Shown: in pieces, positions 15,001 to 27,649 of the stretch
Position numbering within the stretch: position 1 is the stretch's first letter
How the letters are laid out: the number at the start of each line of letters is the position of its first letter
Assembly (NCBI GenBank): GCA_905250075.1
Contig: CAJNOP010000021.1
Span: 1,064,363-1,128,362 of the forward strand
DNA from: Rotaria sp. Silwood1
Taxonomy: Eukaryota > Rotifera > Eurotatoria > Philodinida > Philodinidae
Length of the DNA: 64,000 nucleotides
Direction: 5' to 3'
Made by a program: the position numbers and the translations under genes
The notes under the pieces: generated by a model
Seen by the model: the letters and a program-made list of their open reading frames with translations, nothing else
The model's database searches: none
What the model was told of the DNA's origin: nothing

Positions 15001-15278
15001 GTGCTTGTTGATCTTCTGCAAGCGCTTGTTCTTCTAGTCTGATTGTTTCAGCTAAATCATAAGAAAAAATAATAATAATGACGTTTGTTCTAGTAATATG
15101 AATACATACCATCTCGACGTGTAGGAATATTTGTACTAGTAGTTGCTTGTTGTTGTTGTTGTTGTTCAAAAGCTTGTCTTGCTATTGCTTGATTTAAAAG
15201 ATCACTATGTACACGTTCAGCATTATCAATAGTAGTTGTACGCCTATTAGGCATCGAAACTAAATCATCTTGAATCAT
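12018..15278 (-). CDS. PRPF4: U4/U6 small nuclear ribonucleoprotein Prp4
   Basis: WD40 protein of the U4/U6 and U4/U6.U5 snRNPs that binds PRPF3 and cyclophilin H and is needed for spliceosome assembly. The N-terminus ([10 protein letters not shown]) shares DDLV with human PRPF4. The splicing-factor motif follows ([10 protein letters not shown], then [40 protein letters not shown]). A linker reads WYHEG...[17 protein letters not shown]. Seven WD repeats follow, ending [16 protein letters not shown]. The start at 15278 is chosen because TTTCAG lies directly before the ATG and the homology begins there. Introns are mostly short; the one at about 13157-14159 is 1 kb and holds old repeat sequence. 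A short poly-Gln tract near residue 45 lies in the poorly conserved N-terminal region. Confidence 0.95.
14035..14160. repeat. Old partial copy of a dispersed AT-rich repeat
   Basis: The segment TCAAGTATTCAACTCAAATAC...CAATAGCTAATTAAG resembles the left end of the large inverted repeat at 27650 (CCAAGTATTTAACTCAAAACC...CAATAGCTGATGAAA). It lies at the end of the long PRPF4 intron. Similarity was judged by eye and the copy is diverged, so the assignment is tentative. Confidence 0.4.
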
Positions 15279-15518
15279 CTGAAATGTTAAAAACAATATA
15301 TCTATAGATTGTTTTTATAATAACTTTCTAGTATCAAGTTTTCAGCTGAAGATAAAAGATGACTATTACTACAATCGCTGAGGTTTTATTATTATCCAAA
15401 AGTACCATTAAAATCTGGTTTCTTTTCTTTTTGTTTTTTTTTTCAATCTAAAATAAATGTAGATCATAATTTCTTTTTTATCTAATAACAAAAAAAAAAA
15501 ACGTTTCTTTTTTTTTTT

Positions 15519-18500
15519 TTAACAAGCATTTTTAATTCGACTGAAACATTCCATGAGTTGTACATGTACATGATTATGAAGTTTTATTGGTAATAAACCA
15601 AGATAACGAAAAAGAACATCAGCTTGTCGTTTTAATTCATCTAATAGACCTTGTTTATTTGTGCTAAGTATATTTGATGTTCGTTGGTCAAATGAACTAG
15701 TTGCAGCAAGTAATAAATGTTGATTTGATGTATTTAATGTTGATTTATATTCTACACTTGCTAATATTGCCATCAATGTTAATGTTATCAGAATTACATC
15801 TGGATAACAATCGATTATTTCTGATGAATAATAATTAATTGATTCAAGACATTGATCGATTTGTGGGTGTGCAAATGGTAATAATGATAATTTTTGTATA
15901 ATTTCATATGCACGTTCAAATTGTTGCGATTTGAAAAATTCTATATAAGTATAAATATCAAGTAGAGAAAATAAGGTATTTGTTAAACGATCAAATTCAT
16001 TTTGTGTTGATGAAAGACGAGAAGCAAATATACGTGCACTAGCTAAAACATTAGGTGCACCAGGTGTATTTGAAGATACTAATGTACAAATAGCTTCTGA
16101 TAAAAGACGATTGTATATTGAACATGCTTGTCGTGGTTTCTAAAGAAAAACAGATGAAATAAAACATTCATTCTACCAACAACTCTACTAGAATTTGTGT
16201 ATTCATGTTCTAACGATTATCTGATTTTACCTTAGCACGATCATAAAGTACAGCTGCTAATTCTAAATGGCCACGTTTTTCAAGATAAAGTCCAACATTA
16301 GCAGTAACAACATTTGTATCAATATCAAGATGATCAAGAATACGAGCCTAAAGAAAAAAATTGATAAAATGAAATTCATATGTCTTAAAAAAAATATATA
16401 TATATATAAAATTTACTTCAGTAAAAATTCCTTGTCTATTAATACCAAATAATCTTTCAAGTAAATTATCAACATCATTATCATCTAATTTAATTAATAA
16501 AAGTGCCAATGATTCAATAAAACAATTTTCACCATCTCTTTGTTTTATTTGTTTAAGTAAATAAAAATAATTAATTATTTGCCATAATTCACTATCATAA
16601 CGACATTTTTCTGTATAACTTGTTAATAAACGTTGATAATTTATTGATTTTAATGGATCTTCAGTCATTAATGTTGTTGTTACTATATACAAAAAATAAA
16701 AATAAAATAAAATATTTTGTTGTTTTGACATCTAATATAAAACTTACACATAGGACTATCTGATTTTGAAGCTGTAGAAAGTAATCGACATTCATGTAAA
16801 TATATTCCTATATGAACAGCATGACAACGAAATTGTTCTATTTGATTTAATAAATCAATAGCTGTTTCAAATTGACCAGTTAGTAATAAACACATAGCAT
16901 ATTGAACTGGTTTTTCATTAAATAAACTTCGATTTTCATCTGTTTGAAAAAAAAATGTTTTTGATGAAGAATAATAACAAAAAAATATCAATTTGTTCTT
17001 ACTTCCTTCATTTAACACAAGCTTTTGTAATTTATTAAGTGTCATTAAATCTTGATTAGGTAATACAATTTGAGATAAACGAAGCCATAGAAGATCATCA
17101 ATGGAATTTATTACTAATTCATGCATATTATTAACATCATATGCAGAAAGTATTGATAATACTATACTAAAATATAAGAAAATATCATATAGAATGATCG
17201 TAGATTTTATGTGGAATACATCTAGTTGTATAATCATCAATCAAATATATCAAACTCAGAGAATGAAGGATTTCGACAAAAGATAAATATGCAATGTGTT
17301 ATTTTCTGTATGGACTCTAGGTCTCCCAAGTTCCTACGTCGTATAATTTTACTATAAAACTAAGTAGAAATATTTGTATTATTATGAAGAATAGTTGCTT
17401 AGACAATTAAATCTAATAAATTTAGCGTATGATTTAGAAATCGAGTTGTACTAATTAATTTTCATCTCATTAAAAGTGAATGCTCAATTTCGTGTGATTG
17501 TAGTCGAGTAGAAGAGTCAGGAAAGGCCAGAAGAAGTACAACCTAAAATTCTGGCTTCACCGCCATTGCAACAAATTTTCATAACTAATATTTAGGAGAG
17601 CCTTTGCTTACTCATGTTTATAAAACAAAATAGATGAATAATAGAGAATGCAATTTACTGGACAATCAAAAATTAATATTAGACGTCTATCGTATTGTAT
17701 TACGAAATAATACTGACTAGCAAAGCCCTCTAACTGTTCAATCATTTTTGAGTTGAGGACTCTCTAGATTGTGTAGATCTAAACGATCTATGAATATTTC
17801 GGAGAACTCGTGTCCTTAGCTTATTGCTAAAGAGACACTACACTTTTATAGTATTCTTTCAATATAACACTACCATCACTCTTAGAAACGCCAGAAAAAC
17901 TGATTTTCGAATTTCGACTTGAAACTTTGCATGTCGACAAGTGTTAACGAAAATATTTTATTGTGAATGTGTTAACATTTATCACTATTGTCATCCTAAA
18001 ATACAATTCTGGTAATAGCGTGTTTCGCAATAAACTATTCTTGTTAAGACCTGTCTCTATGCAAAGTTTCAAGGCAAAATTCGAGAATCAGTTTTTCTGA
18101 TGTTCTTAATAAAGACTACGGCATTTATTTAAAAATGACTTTAAAAATCTAGCATCTCTGTAGTGCGTAACTAAAGACACGAACTCTTTTTTAGGATATT
18201 CGTAGTTCATCTGGATCAACTTAGTGCACATAGTCTCGATTTGAAAACAATAGATCAGCTGAAGACTTTTTTCGCGAAAAAGAACAAGTTTCATAACTAG
18301 AGATATGTGTGTCCAAGTCTTTTTCATTCCGATCCAAGTAACTTCCTTTCTGGTGGTCACGGTTATAGACGTGCAAGGTAAGCTTTTATCTTGTATCGTG
18401 CACCATGACTAAGAAAAATTGTCTAACTCGTATCCTACCCTATAATTTCAAGTGATAGTCTTAGTGGTTTTAGTTTTTTGGGTCCCGGTCTAATAAAAAC

Positions 18501-21500
18501 TATTACAAAATTTATTCTTAGCGCATCTCAAAAAAAAAAAAACTTCTTCAATATTCGTTTTTTGATTAATTTTATTAACAACTAGCACTTTTTTAGGTTA
18601 TCTATCTTCAATTATATTCTGATTTATAAGATAATTCGCTTAAAACTATAAAAAAATATGCAATCAGAATCTTTAGTTCTAATCGAAAGAACTTTTTGTA
18701 CTCGTACTCTCGATCTCGCATATTTCTATTTATTATCGATAGAAGTGCTTCTGATGACAACTCAATTCCGAACAAACATAATGAGAAAATTTGATTCTGA
18801 AAATAAAATAATAAAAATAAAAATTTACCTTTTAAATGGGTTTGTCAAATGTTCTCGATCATAAACATCTTGAATCTTTAAACGTATCGTTGGGTCGACT
18901 GATTGATTATTATTTTTTATATAATTATTTAACCATTCAACAGCACTTGTTAAACTTAAAAAATAAACAATATTTATTTTTAGTTCGATTGATAATTGAA
19001 ATATATTTACTGGCATCGTTTGGCAGCATTTAACGCTGATTGTAAATCACCTGTACGTAAACAATAGAAAAGTATTGACCAAATTGGTAAATCATCAATA
19101 TTTCCATCCTATTATATAAATAGATATATAAAATAATTAAAAATATAATATAATAAATATACGTCATCAATAATATGAACAATATTTGGATGTTTTTGTC
19201 GAATATAACGTATTATTAATTTATATATGGAACCTGGCTTATGAATATCATCATCTGGCACAAGATTTATAAACATTTTTGATAATTGAATACGAAATCT
19301 ATCAATGAAAAAAAAAAATATAAATAATTGACAATGAAAAAAAATATTGACACATACGAATATTCTAAATAGTTTCGAGCAGATAATACAATAGCTTGTT
19401 GAGATGGTAAGGATGTTCGATTAGTTAAATAATCTGTTGGAAGTTGACTCATATGACGAACAATATTCCATAAATCAATGGATGCCTAAAAATCAATTAC
19501 TTCATTTTCATAAAAGAATTAAATCTTTAAATTTTACCTGTGGTTGATTTGATGATTCAACAACAGTTGTAAATTCATCAATTAAGTTTTGTCGTGCTAT
19601 TTTACCAACATTATAAAGTGCAATCTATGTTTAATATATAACAGTGCATTTAACAATATAAAAACAAAATATTAATTGACAAATGACTAAGATTGTACTA
19701 GAGAACGAATCACAGAAGTAGAAAACGATATTGTTTTACTACGAGAATTTGATTTTTAATGAAAATTCATCTATATATGATAATGTTATTGAATACATGA
19801 AGAAGAAAATGAATTATCCAAAAGCTGAAGATTTATTATCATAATGGAAAAAGCATTTATGTATGTATTCACTATTATGACGTTTCGCATCAACACTAAT
19901 TTTCATTACAACATTATCAACAATACGAAATTGTATACTTAGCAAAACTAATCAGATCTTAGAAACAGAATGATATCAAGTGAATTCTAATTCACTAACT
20001 TTTGTATGAAATTCGAGATGATCTCTTTTTCTGTTGCTACTTATGGAAGAAAATAAACTAGGATACATTTGTATAGAGAATAAACGTTTGAAAATATCAA
20101 CCGGATGTCAATTAGCTTTGGCTCGAGTACGAAAAATCGTATCTGTGCAGGGCATTCGTTTAGAGCACAGCGATTCCAAAAAACTGAATCATTAAATAGA
20201 TAAAAAAATTCATTAACTTATCCCCAGATATCTTCAGTTTTTAATTCTTGAGATCAAAGATTTTAGTATATGTGTAGGATATGGTTGTTTTTAACAACTG
20301 AAATATTTCGTCTCTTTAAGCTCAACAATTCAATAGTGAAAAGTTTTCAAAATATATTTAAAATATTCATATCTATCTGACGCTTTTATGACTCTGGTTC
20401 CAAATGGCGGGTTTTGGTAACTGCCAAACTCTAATGAAACCGTCTGGATTGATTAAATACAAAGAGCAATATGATGACGAACGCCTATATTTTCTTCAGC
20501 CTTTTAGATTGAATAAGATTGTCTACTAAATTTTCATTACTTCTCATCAGGCATAGGACTAATTCTTGATACTTTAGCATGCTAGTAGAATCAGATTATG
20601 CTTTTCTGTTAGTCGACAGATCAGTTAATTTGATCGAAGATTAGTACCTCTCAGTTCTCTGTACTAACATCATGATTATTCAAATGATATTTTTATTTAG
20701 TCTACGAATGCTTAATGAACTTCGATGAAATTAATATGAAAAATAAACAGAACACATCACTAAATAATGAAGAATGAATCATCTCACAAAGCTCTTCTTC
20801 TTCAGAGTAATGAAGTTCAAAGGATAAATAGGGTGTGGGTGATTGTAAAAAGTTGATTTTTAATCAAAAAGGATAACATATTTGGAATCAGCATAAAAAA
20901 TGAAGTCGATTTATGTGTTTCGAAAAACTTTTTTTTTTCCTGAAACCATTTAGTTGGAGTACATCCAAAAAATGAATTTAATCATAAAATCATTTGATCA
21001 GTGGAAAACAATTTTTGACTCTATTAAGGATCATTTCGAAATAAAAGAACAAATAATTCACTTTTTAACTGGAACTCAGCTGGATTTTTTCAAGAAAAAA
21101 GAACTTCATCGAAAAACAAAAGTTACTTGTAAAAAAAAAGGTCAAAAGTATTTAGTTCTATAGCTCTTCCTACGAGCTTTCAGAACCAGTAAAATAATTA
21201 TGCTGTTTCTTTCTCGTTCTCGAGATATTAAGACAATAATGAACAAAAATGATAATATAACTATAGGTTTTTCGTGCACATTTCTAGCAATATTTACCTC
21301 ATAACTCAGTAATATTTCTGTCGTTCAAGCTGAAATTTTTACTAGAGAAGGTCTACAGGACAGATAATCGATTGATATAGTTTACAATGGAAAGATCTTA
21401 GTATGGAAAAGTTTAAACGAACCATTCGCTCATGTCTTGATCATTCACAAATCTCTTTATTTTGTCCTTATGAAATTCTATTTTAGATAAATTATGAATG

Positions 21501-22678
21501 TAACAAAACTGAGGATGGTTCTTATCGAATCGTATATTACAACGCTTTTAGGTGAAGTTCTCAGCCGACTTTTTCAAGCAAGTTCTGTAAAACAAATTCA
21601 TTTTTTTCCTTTTCTTAGGTTAGAAGGAAATATTCTTTCAGCAGTACTTTTTATAAATTTCATTGAAAAAAACTTGAGAAAACATTTCAGAATTCTATGC
21701 AACTTCATTTTCTCTTCACACTGATGAAAACCGCAATGCTCTATCTTGTTTTTATCATAAGCTATTTAAAAAATACCCATCTACTTTATTTTTCAAATGG
21801 ACATTAGCCTCCGTGAGGCTTATTTATGAACAAAACAATTAATTCAATTGGCACTAGCCAAGTCAAATATTATTACTTACCACTTTTGCATATGCAGCTT
21901 CAATATTTGATAAACCTCTTGATAATGTTCTCGGTGTTTCAAAACGTTTAATCTAATAATTGAAAATGTAAGTTTTGATTTATAATATCTGAATTCTTAC
22001 CTGCATTGCATTTGCTTCATCAAGATAATTTTGATCATGCTTTGATACAGTGGATAAAATCATTTGTCGTTGTTTTTGCCAATTATTATCTAATACATAA
22101 TTACTATTATGATTAATTCCATCATATGTCTAAAAGTAATTTTAAAAAAATTGAGAAAATGTTCTTTTTCATAAATTAATTTCTTTATATACTTTATCTT
22201 CAATCATTCTTAACATAGATAAAAGTGTTTTTTCGCGTTCATGTTTAAGATAATCATTAAGATTATTTGTTGATTTTCCATCAAATTGTTGTTCAATTGT
22301 ATCATCTTTAGGCTTAATTATTGTTGTTGCTGTTGTTGTTTGTAATGTTTTATCAATTTTTTCAAATTGATCTTGTATACGTTGAACATTAATACCAGTT
22401 GCTGAATTTAAAAAACCTAATGTACTTAATTGATCAATATTATTTAATAATTCACGTTTTGTTTGTAATGATGAACGTTGTCCTTCATCAATAAGTTGTG
22501 TTAAATTTCGATGTAATGAAAGATTATTTGTTGTTGTTAGTGTTGATGTTTGAACTGGAATTTGTGATGAAGTTGTTATTGTACTTTGATTTAATGGCGT
22601 TTGATAAGTTGTATTAGATAAATTCGATGCTGATGGTGAACTTCCAAGTCCGAAAAGCCAATTAAACGGACCTGACAT
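15519..22678 (-). CDS. NUP93: Nucleoporin Nup93/Nic96
   Basis: Scaffold nucleoporin of the inner ring, linking Nup205/Nup188 and the Nup62 complex. Recognised from LNDYLKHEREKTLLSML (human FLKNEKDNALLSAI), LSNIEAAYAKV, LPIWSILFYCLRTGDLQSAL, SIDDLLWLRLSQIVLP, YAMCLLLTGQFETAIDLL, FRCHAVHIGIYL, ELWQIINYFYLLKQ with GENCFIESLALLL, and a helical C-terminus ending CFSRIKNAC. The alpha-solenoid is complete. About 14 exons; two introns are long (about 17165-18825 and 19676-21870), the rest near 50-70 bp. The N-terminal 80 residues are Ser/Thr/Asn-rich with FNWLFGLG and are not conserved. An acceptor-like CTTTCTTAG ends four bases before the ATG. Divergent from the membrane-protein gene starting at 22990, sharing a 311 bp intergenic region. 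Confidence 0.94.
17886..18104. repeat. Foldback inverted repeat in a NUP93 intron
   Basis: Arms of about 78 bp (17886-17963 and 18028-18104) are imperfect reverse complements. The left contains CCAGAAAAACTGATTTTCG and GAAACTTTGCAT; the right contains ATGCAAAGTTTC and CGAGAATCAGTTTTTCTG. The loop is about 64 bp. It resembles an aged non-autonomous element. Confidence 0.75.
19676..21870. other. Long NUP93 intron (2.2 kb) without recognised content
   Basis: AT-rich intron sequence. Two short plus-strand open frames (20954-21163 and 21494-21724) have no recognisable domain. I see no clear terminal inverted repeats. Parts near 19690-20160 read like decayed coding sequence, but no family could be named. 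Confidence 0.5.
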
Positions 22679-22989
22679 TATCTAAGAAAGTAAAATTTCA
22701 ATAAGTTTCTTTGTCTTTTATTATTTTTACTATGAATAAATAGTTAAGAAATGACAAAGAATGAAAAGTATCCAATCATAATTGACATGGTTTCCTCTGT
22801 AATAATTTTTAAATCCATGATATATTTTATGGAAGCACTGAATATGACATACGTAAGAGAAAAGAAGAAAAAAAACGTGATTTATTGTGTAACAGTTATT
22901 TGACGTTTGTACAAATACAAATGTCGTATGAGGATTAACATGGGACATTTTTTGAGTAGAAATATTTTATTACAGAACTAGACGAGGAA

Positions 22990-25900
22990 ATGTATGCTTC
23001 AAATGAAGATGAAGATTGGATTTACTTACATGAAATACCACCAATAAATCGAGTAGGATACTTTTTAAATGTCTCTATGGAATATAGTTTTTATTTATAT
23101 TTTACAAGATTCTTCGGAAAACTGTAAATTTTATTGATAATGAATGTTCGAGTGCATCATTATCACCAAGTCAGAGCAACAGCAGCAGTAGCAGCTCATC
23201 AAAATTAGGTCGAAGTGCTTCATTGTCTTCTATTTCTTCAACGGAGTAAGTGAAATACGACTGTCAACAATTGTAAACATTTGTTGAAAGGAATTAAGAA
23301 TAAACTTTATAAAAAAAAAATGGAAGGTCAACAGTATCTCATCTTGTCCTGTTAATTGTTTTAAAAAATATTTTCTACGAACTAATGGAGTGAGTAGCAG
23401 AGCATGGACCGTAGAGCTATATCTTATGATCTTCCAACTGGTTTATGAAATAGTGTTAACGACAGTTATCGCCGACTGATAGAAAACTTTTTTTCGACGA
23501 GACAAAGTTATGATTGTCAAAATGGATTTGCAAATTTTGTTTAAACATCGTGAAATAATATTTGGAAAGCACAAAAATTTGATTTTACTGTATATTTTTA
23601 TATTTTCACTATTGCTGTTTGAAACTAAATATTGGGATCGTTATTGATATGTCAGTTTTTAGATTGAAGTCTAATCAACAAAAAACACTATTTATATCTT
23701 TTGATAAGGCACATGAGCTTTCGTGCTTCCTAAACATTTATTTTCGAAAAATCGGACAATAAGGACCGTTGTACTGTCGTAGAAGAACTATCAAAAGATA
23801 ACCAATCGTTGAAGCGTAATCGCCTTTCGTAATCCAAAATACTTAATTTTTTGTAGCCATTATACAGTCTGAAATAGTATCTATCGACTGAGTGTTAGAA
23901 AATTGTCGTTCATTGTTAAAAAATCAAATTTACTTGACAAAAATAGTAAATCACGTTTCCACGGCCTAGAACATTCCAAAAATAAAAATAAAACCTATCT
24001 CACACAATATCTAGTATCTGTAGAAAAAACACTTTGAACACAATCGAACATAGCATCTCGGAAAAATGGGGAGGGGAAGCATAGCGACTTAAGTATCTCA
24101 TAGATGACGATATCTGAAAACTCCAAGTCTATGACAAATTTTGCTCTAATCGTAAAGATTAATCAAATTTTTCTGATGAGCTGTTCTCCAGAAACTTTGG
24201 AAACAGATGATAACGATACCTTTATTTATTACAGTATCGCCGGTGTAACGCAAAAAGAATTATAATCAAATGTCTTTTTTATAAACAATTAGTTTCATTT
24301 CATTCAAAGAATTTATATTCCATTGATTAGTATATATCCCAAATAAGTAACAGTAAAAATTGAAATTGAATCCTTATGTTTAGACTTGAATATGCACAAA
24401 ATAATGATATAATAATAAATAATGATATATTTCACTCATCTATAAATAAATATCATGATGCAAAACAAAAAAACCATTCATTAGAAGCAACAAATGATGA
24501 AGATTCATTATTATATTATCACTGTAATAATGCATCAATTATGAATACTAATGATCACCTATTATCAACGAAAGAAGAAAAAGAGGCTTTACCAGCTGAA
24601 ATAATTTTTTCGAATGAGAATGATAATTCAACTGTTGAAAAAAGTACTAATACACCTGAAATAACGAATGAAAATGATATACTCAATACTGGATTTTCGC
24701 TAAAGTAATTATTTGAAAAAATAAATCAATCAAAGAAATAATATTCATCTCTATTTTAGTAGAACAGTATCATTAACAAATAGTAGTGCATTTAGTAGTG
24801 AACCATGTCCATTGCCAAATGATCTTCGGTATGCTTTATTTTTATATCAGATCTTTAGAATAAAAAAAAAACAACATTTCTTTTTCTTTCTAAAAGTTCT
24901 CGTATTGATTTAAGTGTCCAACAAACGGATGAGTCTAAAATAATTCACTCAACTCCAACTTTTCAAGAAATTAAGCCACAAAAATGTTTTGAACAACATA
25001 AAAATAAAAATAATATATCAATTTCTTATGTATACATAATTATATTCTTGGTTTTACCGTTTATTCTTGGACATATTGTTACACGATGGGGTAGGGCTGT
25101 GTTTTCATATATTTGGATTATTAATTCTTTTTTTTTTTTTTGGAAATAGATCAATCAATGATAACTAAAGTCGTGGAAGAACTTGTTAAAACAAATCAAC
25201 GTTTTAATAATGTAAAAGATATGCGTATGGGAAACGTTGAAGAGGCACTCACGAAACAGGTAAAATCATTGAAAATTATTTTATTGTTATTTACTTTTTC
25301 AGATTTTCATTTTTAGTTAGAAGAAAAACTTCAACATATGATTTATCAACAATCAGCATGGCATGATCGTGAAAAATATGCTTTTGGTTTACAGATATAT
25401 GAACTTCAAGAAATATTAAAGAGGACACAACAAAGTTTGACAAATACAATTCATCAAGTAAAAGAATTATTTTATAAATAAATAGATTTTTTCATATTAT
25501 CTCTATTTCAATAGTTAACACAAGAGAATGAACAATTACAAGAAAAAATCAAATTATTAGAACATCGTTTACAAGTAACTCAAGAACAGTACCCAAAAAA
25601 TACAATTATATGTATAGAAGGTGTTAATGTAAGACAAATGAAATACTTCCACTTTTTTCATATAAACAAGTGTCACATTTTTTCTCATTTAGTGTACAAA
25701 ATCAACATTGAATAAATTAGTTACTATTATATTCAAGCAAACAGAATCAATTGCTGCTGATGCTTCAGTTCATTTATCAAGTATTTTCGAATACTTAAGT
25801 GCATCAGTTAGTAATATCGTTGATCATCGTCATAAATATATTGAAAAAAGTAAACGAAAATTAGCTAATTTTGCTAGTTCATCAACTGTTAAAAAGATTC

Positions 25901-26265
25901 GAACATCACTACGTCGTAGTATTGAGAATCTTTCTTCATCGTTTCATAAAGTTAAAGTATATTATGTTACATGGTTTAAAACACGTAGACAACGTCGAGA
26001 ACAAAATCGAATACTAAATAGTGAAAAAGAAACACCACAACGACAAATACATAAAAAATATTCGTGGCATTGGACATTGCAACAAGGTTTTAATCGGAAA
26101 CCCGTACGTCATCAAACATCAAATAAAGAAAAAAATTGTTATTCGAAATTTTATTTTCCAATGGATAAAATATGTTTAATGAAAAATTGGCTGATAAAAT
26201 TTCTTCGACTATTATCTCGGGGATTTCTCTCATTTACACGTAGTATTCTCAAATTTGTATTATAA
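22990..26265 (+). CDS. Single-pass membrane coiled-coil protein with LIR-like motif; possible CCPG1-like ER-phagy receptor
   Basis: Eight or nine exons can be joined: 22990-23052, 23109-23245, 24384-about 24706, about 24759-24828, then exons to 26265. The N-terminal part is acidic and hydrophilic and carries EDEDWIYLHE, matching the acidic W-x-x-L pattern of LC3-interacting regions. A Ser-rich basic stretch follows (RKTVNFIDNE...SSSSSSSKLGRSAS). One strong hydrophobic segment lies near 25027-25086 (ISYVYIIIFLVLPFILG). After it come predicted coiled coils (LEEKLQHMIYQQ, ELQEILKRTQQSL, LEHRLQVTQEQ) and a basic tail ending in a hydrophobic amphipathic stretch. The order N-terminal LIR, one membrane segment, lumenal coiled coil is that of CCPG1, but sequence identity is weak. 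An acceptor-like TTATTACAG lies 15 bases before the ATG. A real gene is likely; the function is inference. Confidence 0.45.
23246..24383. other. Long intron of the membrane coiled-coil gene
   Basis: A 1.1 kb AT-rich intron bounded by GTAAGTG and TTATGTTTAG. No coding or structural signal was recognised inside it. Confidence 0.6.
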
Positions 26266-26321
26266 AAAAAAAAGAGAACGTGATCAATCCTTTTTTTGTT
26301 ACTGTTTTTCTCATTGACTTT

Positions 26322-26341
26322 TATATATATATATATATATC
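26322..26341. repeat. (AT)n microsatellite
   Basis: A run of alternating T and A of about 20 bp lies in the 3' flank of the membrane coiled-coil gene. Similar short AT runs occur near 42555 and 55728. Confidence 0.9.
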
Positions 26342-26610
26342 TTATTTGACATTTTCTTTTTTTTTTGTTTGGATATCTACGAATTTTGTATGATTATTCG
26401 AGTAAAATGACATTTCTTGTAATAGTATAAAATGATATTATAAGTTCTAGATGCGAATAATGATTCATATGATGAATTGGTCTATAAAGATGGATCAATT
26501 TAAATTGAAGTTTAATAATAAGACTGTTGGATGTTTATTGTGTATGACAGTATCCCAGAAGTATTTTTATCATATTCGATGATTTAGAATTGTATGTCTA
26601 ATGATATATA

Positions 26611-27529
26611 AAGGTTGGCCCATAAATAGTACGACGATAAAAAAATGAAATATCTACGAGTTGATTCAAATAAATGGACCATCTTTTTAGGTTAGTTGCA
26701 GAAGTTTATTCAAGATTTTTCTTTTCAAACGAAAAAGATCAGCAATTATTACTATCAACTATTCTTATTGGTATCATGAAAGCAATTTGACTGTTATTAA
26801 GTAAGAAAAAAGTGTGTGCAGTATTTCATAGATAGTTTTCAATTATCATATAAAAGAAGAAAGAAAGATCAAAACTAATTTTATGAATGATGCTATATTG
26901 ATTTTGATAGAGTAAGTTTTCAAAACTATTAGTTATTTCAAAATAAAATGTGCTCTATAGTTTTTTCAATGATTTTTCATACGCACATCATAGACATCTG
27001 CGGTTTTTGTCATAAGAAAGAGAAACTCAGTATCGTCGAAATTCAATTGGTTAGCAATGAATCAATCAGGTGCATTCTTGTTAGAGACTTCCGAAAACGA
27101 TATTGTGAAGCTGCTTTTCTTTTAGTCTACATAAAGTTAATATTGCTAACTTGTTCTTTTTGAAAGTGACAAAACTTTTCCTAAGACTCCAAGTTCAGCA
27201 AATTGAAGTGTGATCACCACGAAAAGTAACTAGAGAAAAATAACTCATCATACTCAGTCGAATGATGATATTCGTTTTTAGGTTCAAACTGATATGACTC
27301 ATAATCAACTGCCATAAAATGAAGGAATCGATATTTCAGAAACATGGAGATAACAGAGTTAGACCATTGCGAACCTAAAAACAAATATCAGTGTTCGACT
27401 TATCCTAGCGAGTTATGCGTGTCTATCTTCTTTCAAACAGAAAATCACCCTATAATCGAGTAGAATGAAGTGAAGATCTTTTAGTTTTTTTTTTTTTATC
27501 ATAGTGTTCTTTATGGCCCATCCTGTATA
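26611..27529. mobile_element. Non-autonomous mariner-like DNA transposon
   Basis: The left end reads AAGGTTGGCCCATAAATAGT followed by ACGACGATAAAAAAA. The reverse complement of the right end reads ACAGGATGGGCCATAAAG then AACACTATGATAAAAAAA. These are imperfect terminal inverted repeats of about 35 bp. Both ends are flanked by TA, as expected for Tc1/mariner insertion. The 0.9 kb interior has no transposase. It lies about 350 bp beyond the stop of the membrane coiled-coil gene. Confidence 0.65.
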
Positions 27530-27649
27530 TGACAACCGTATGGTTTAATCAAGATAACTAATTATAAGACCTTGATGTTTGATTGTTTCAATATTAACTG
27601 AGATTCTCTTGTAACAATGCTACTCTAAAATATAAAACCAACCGATTAT

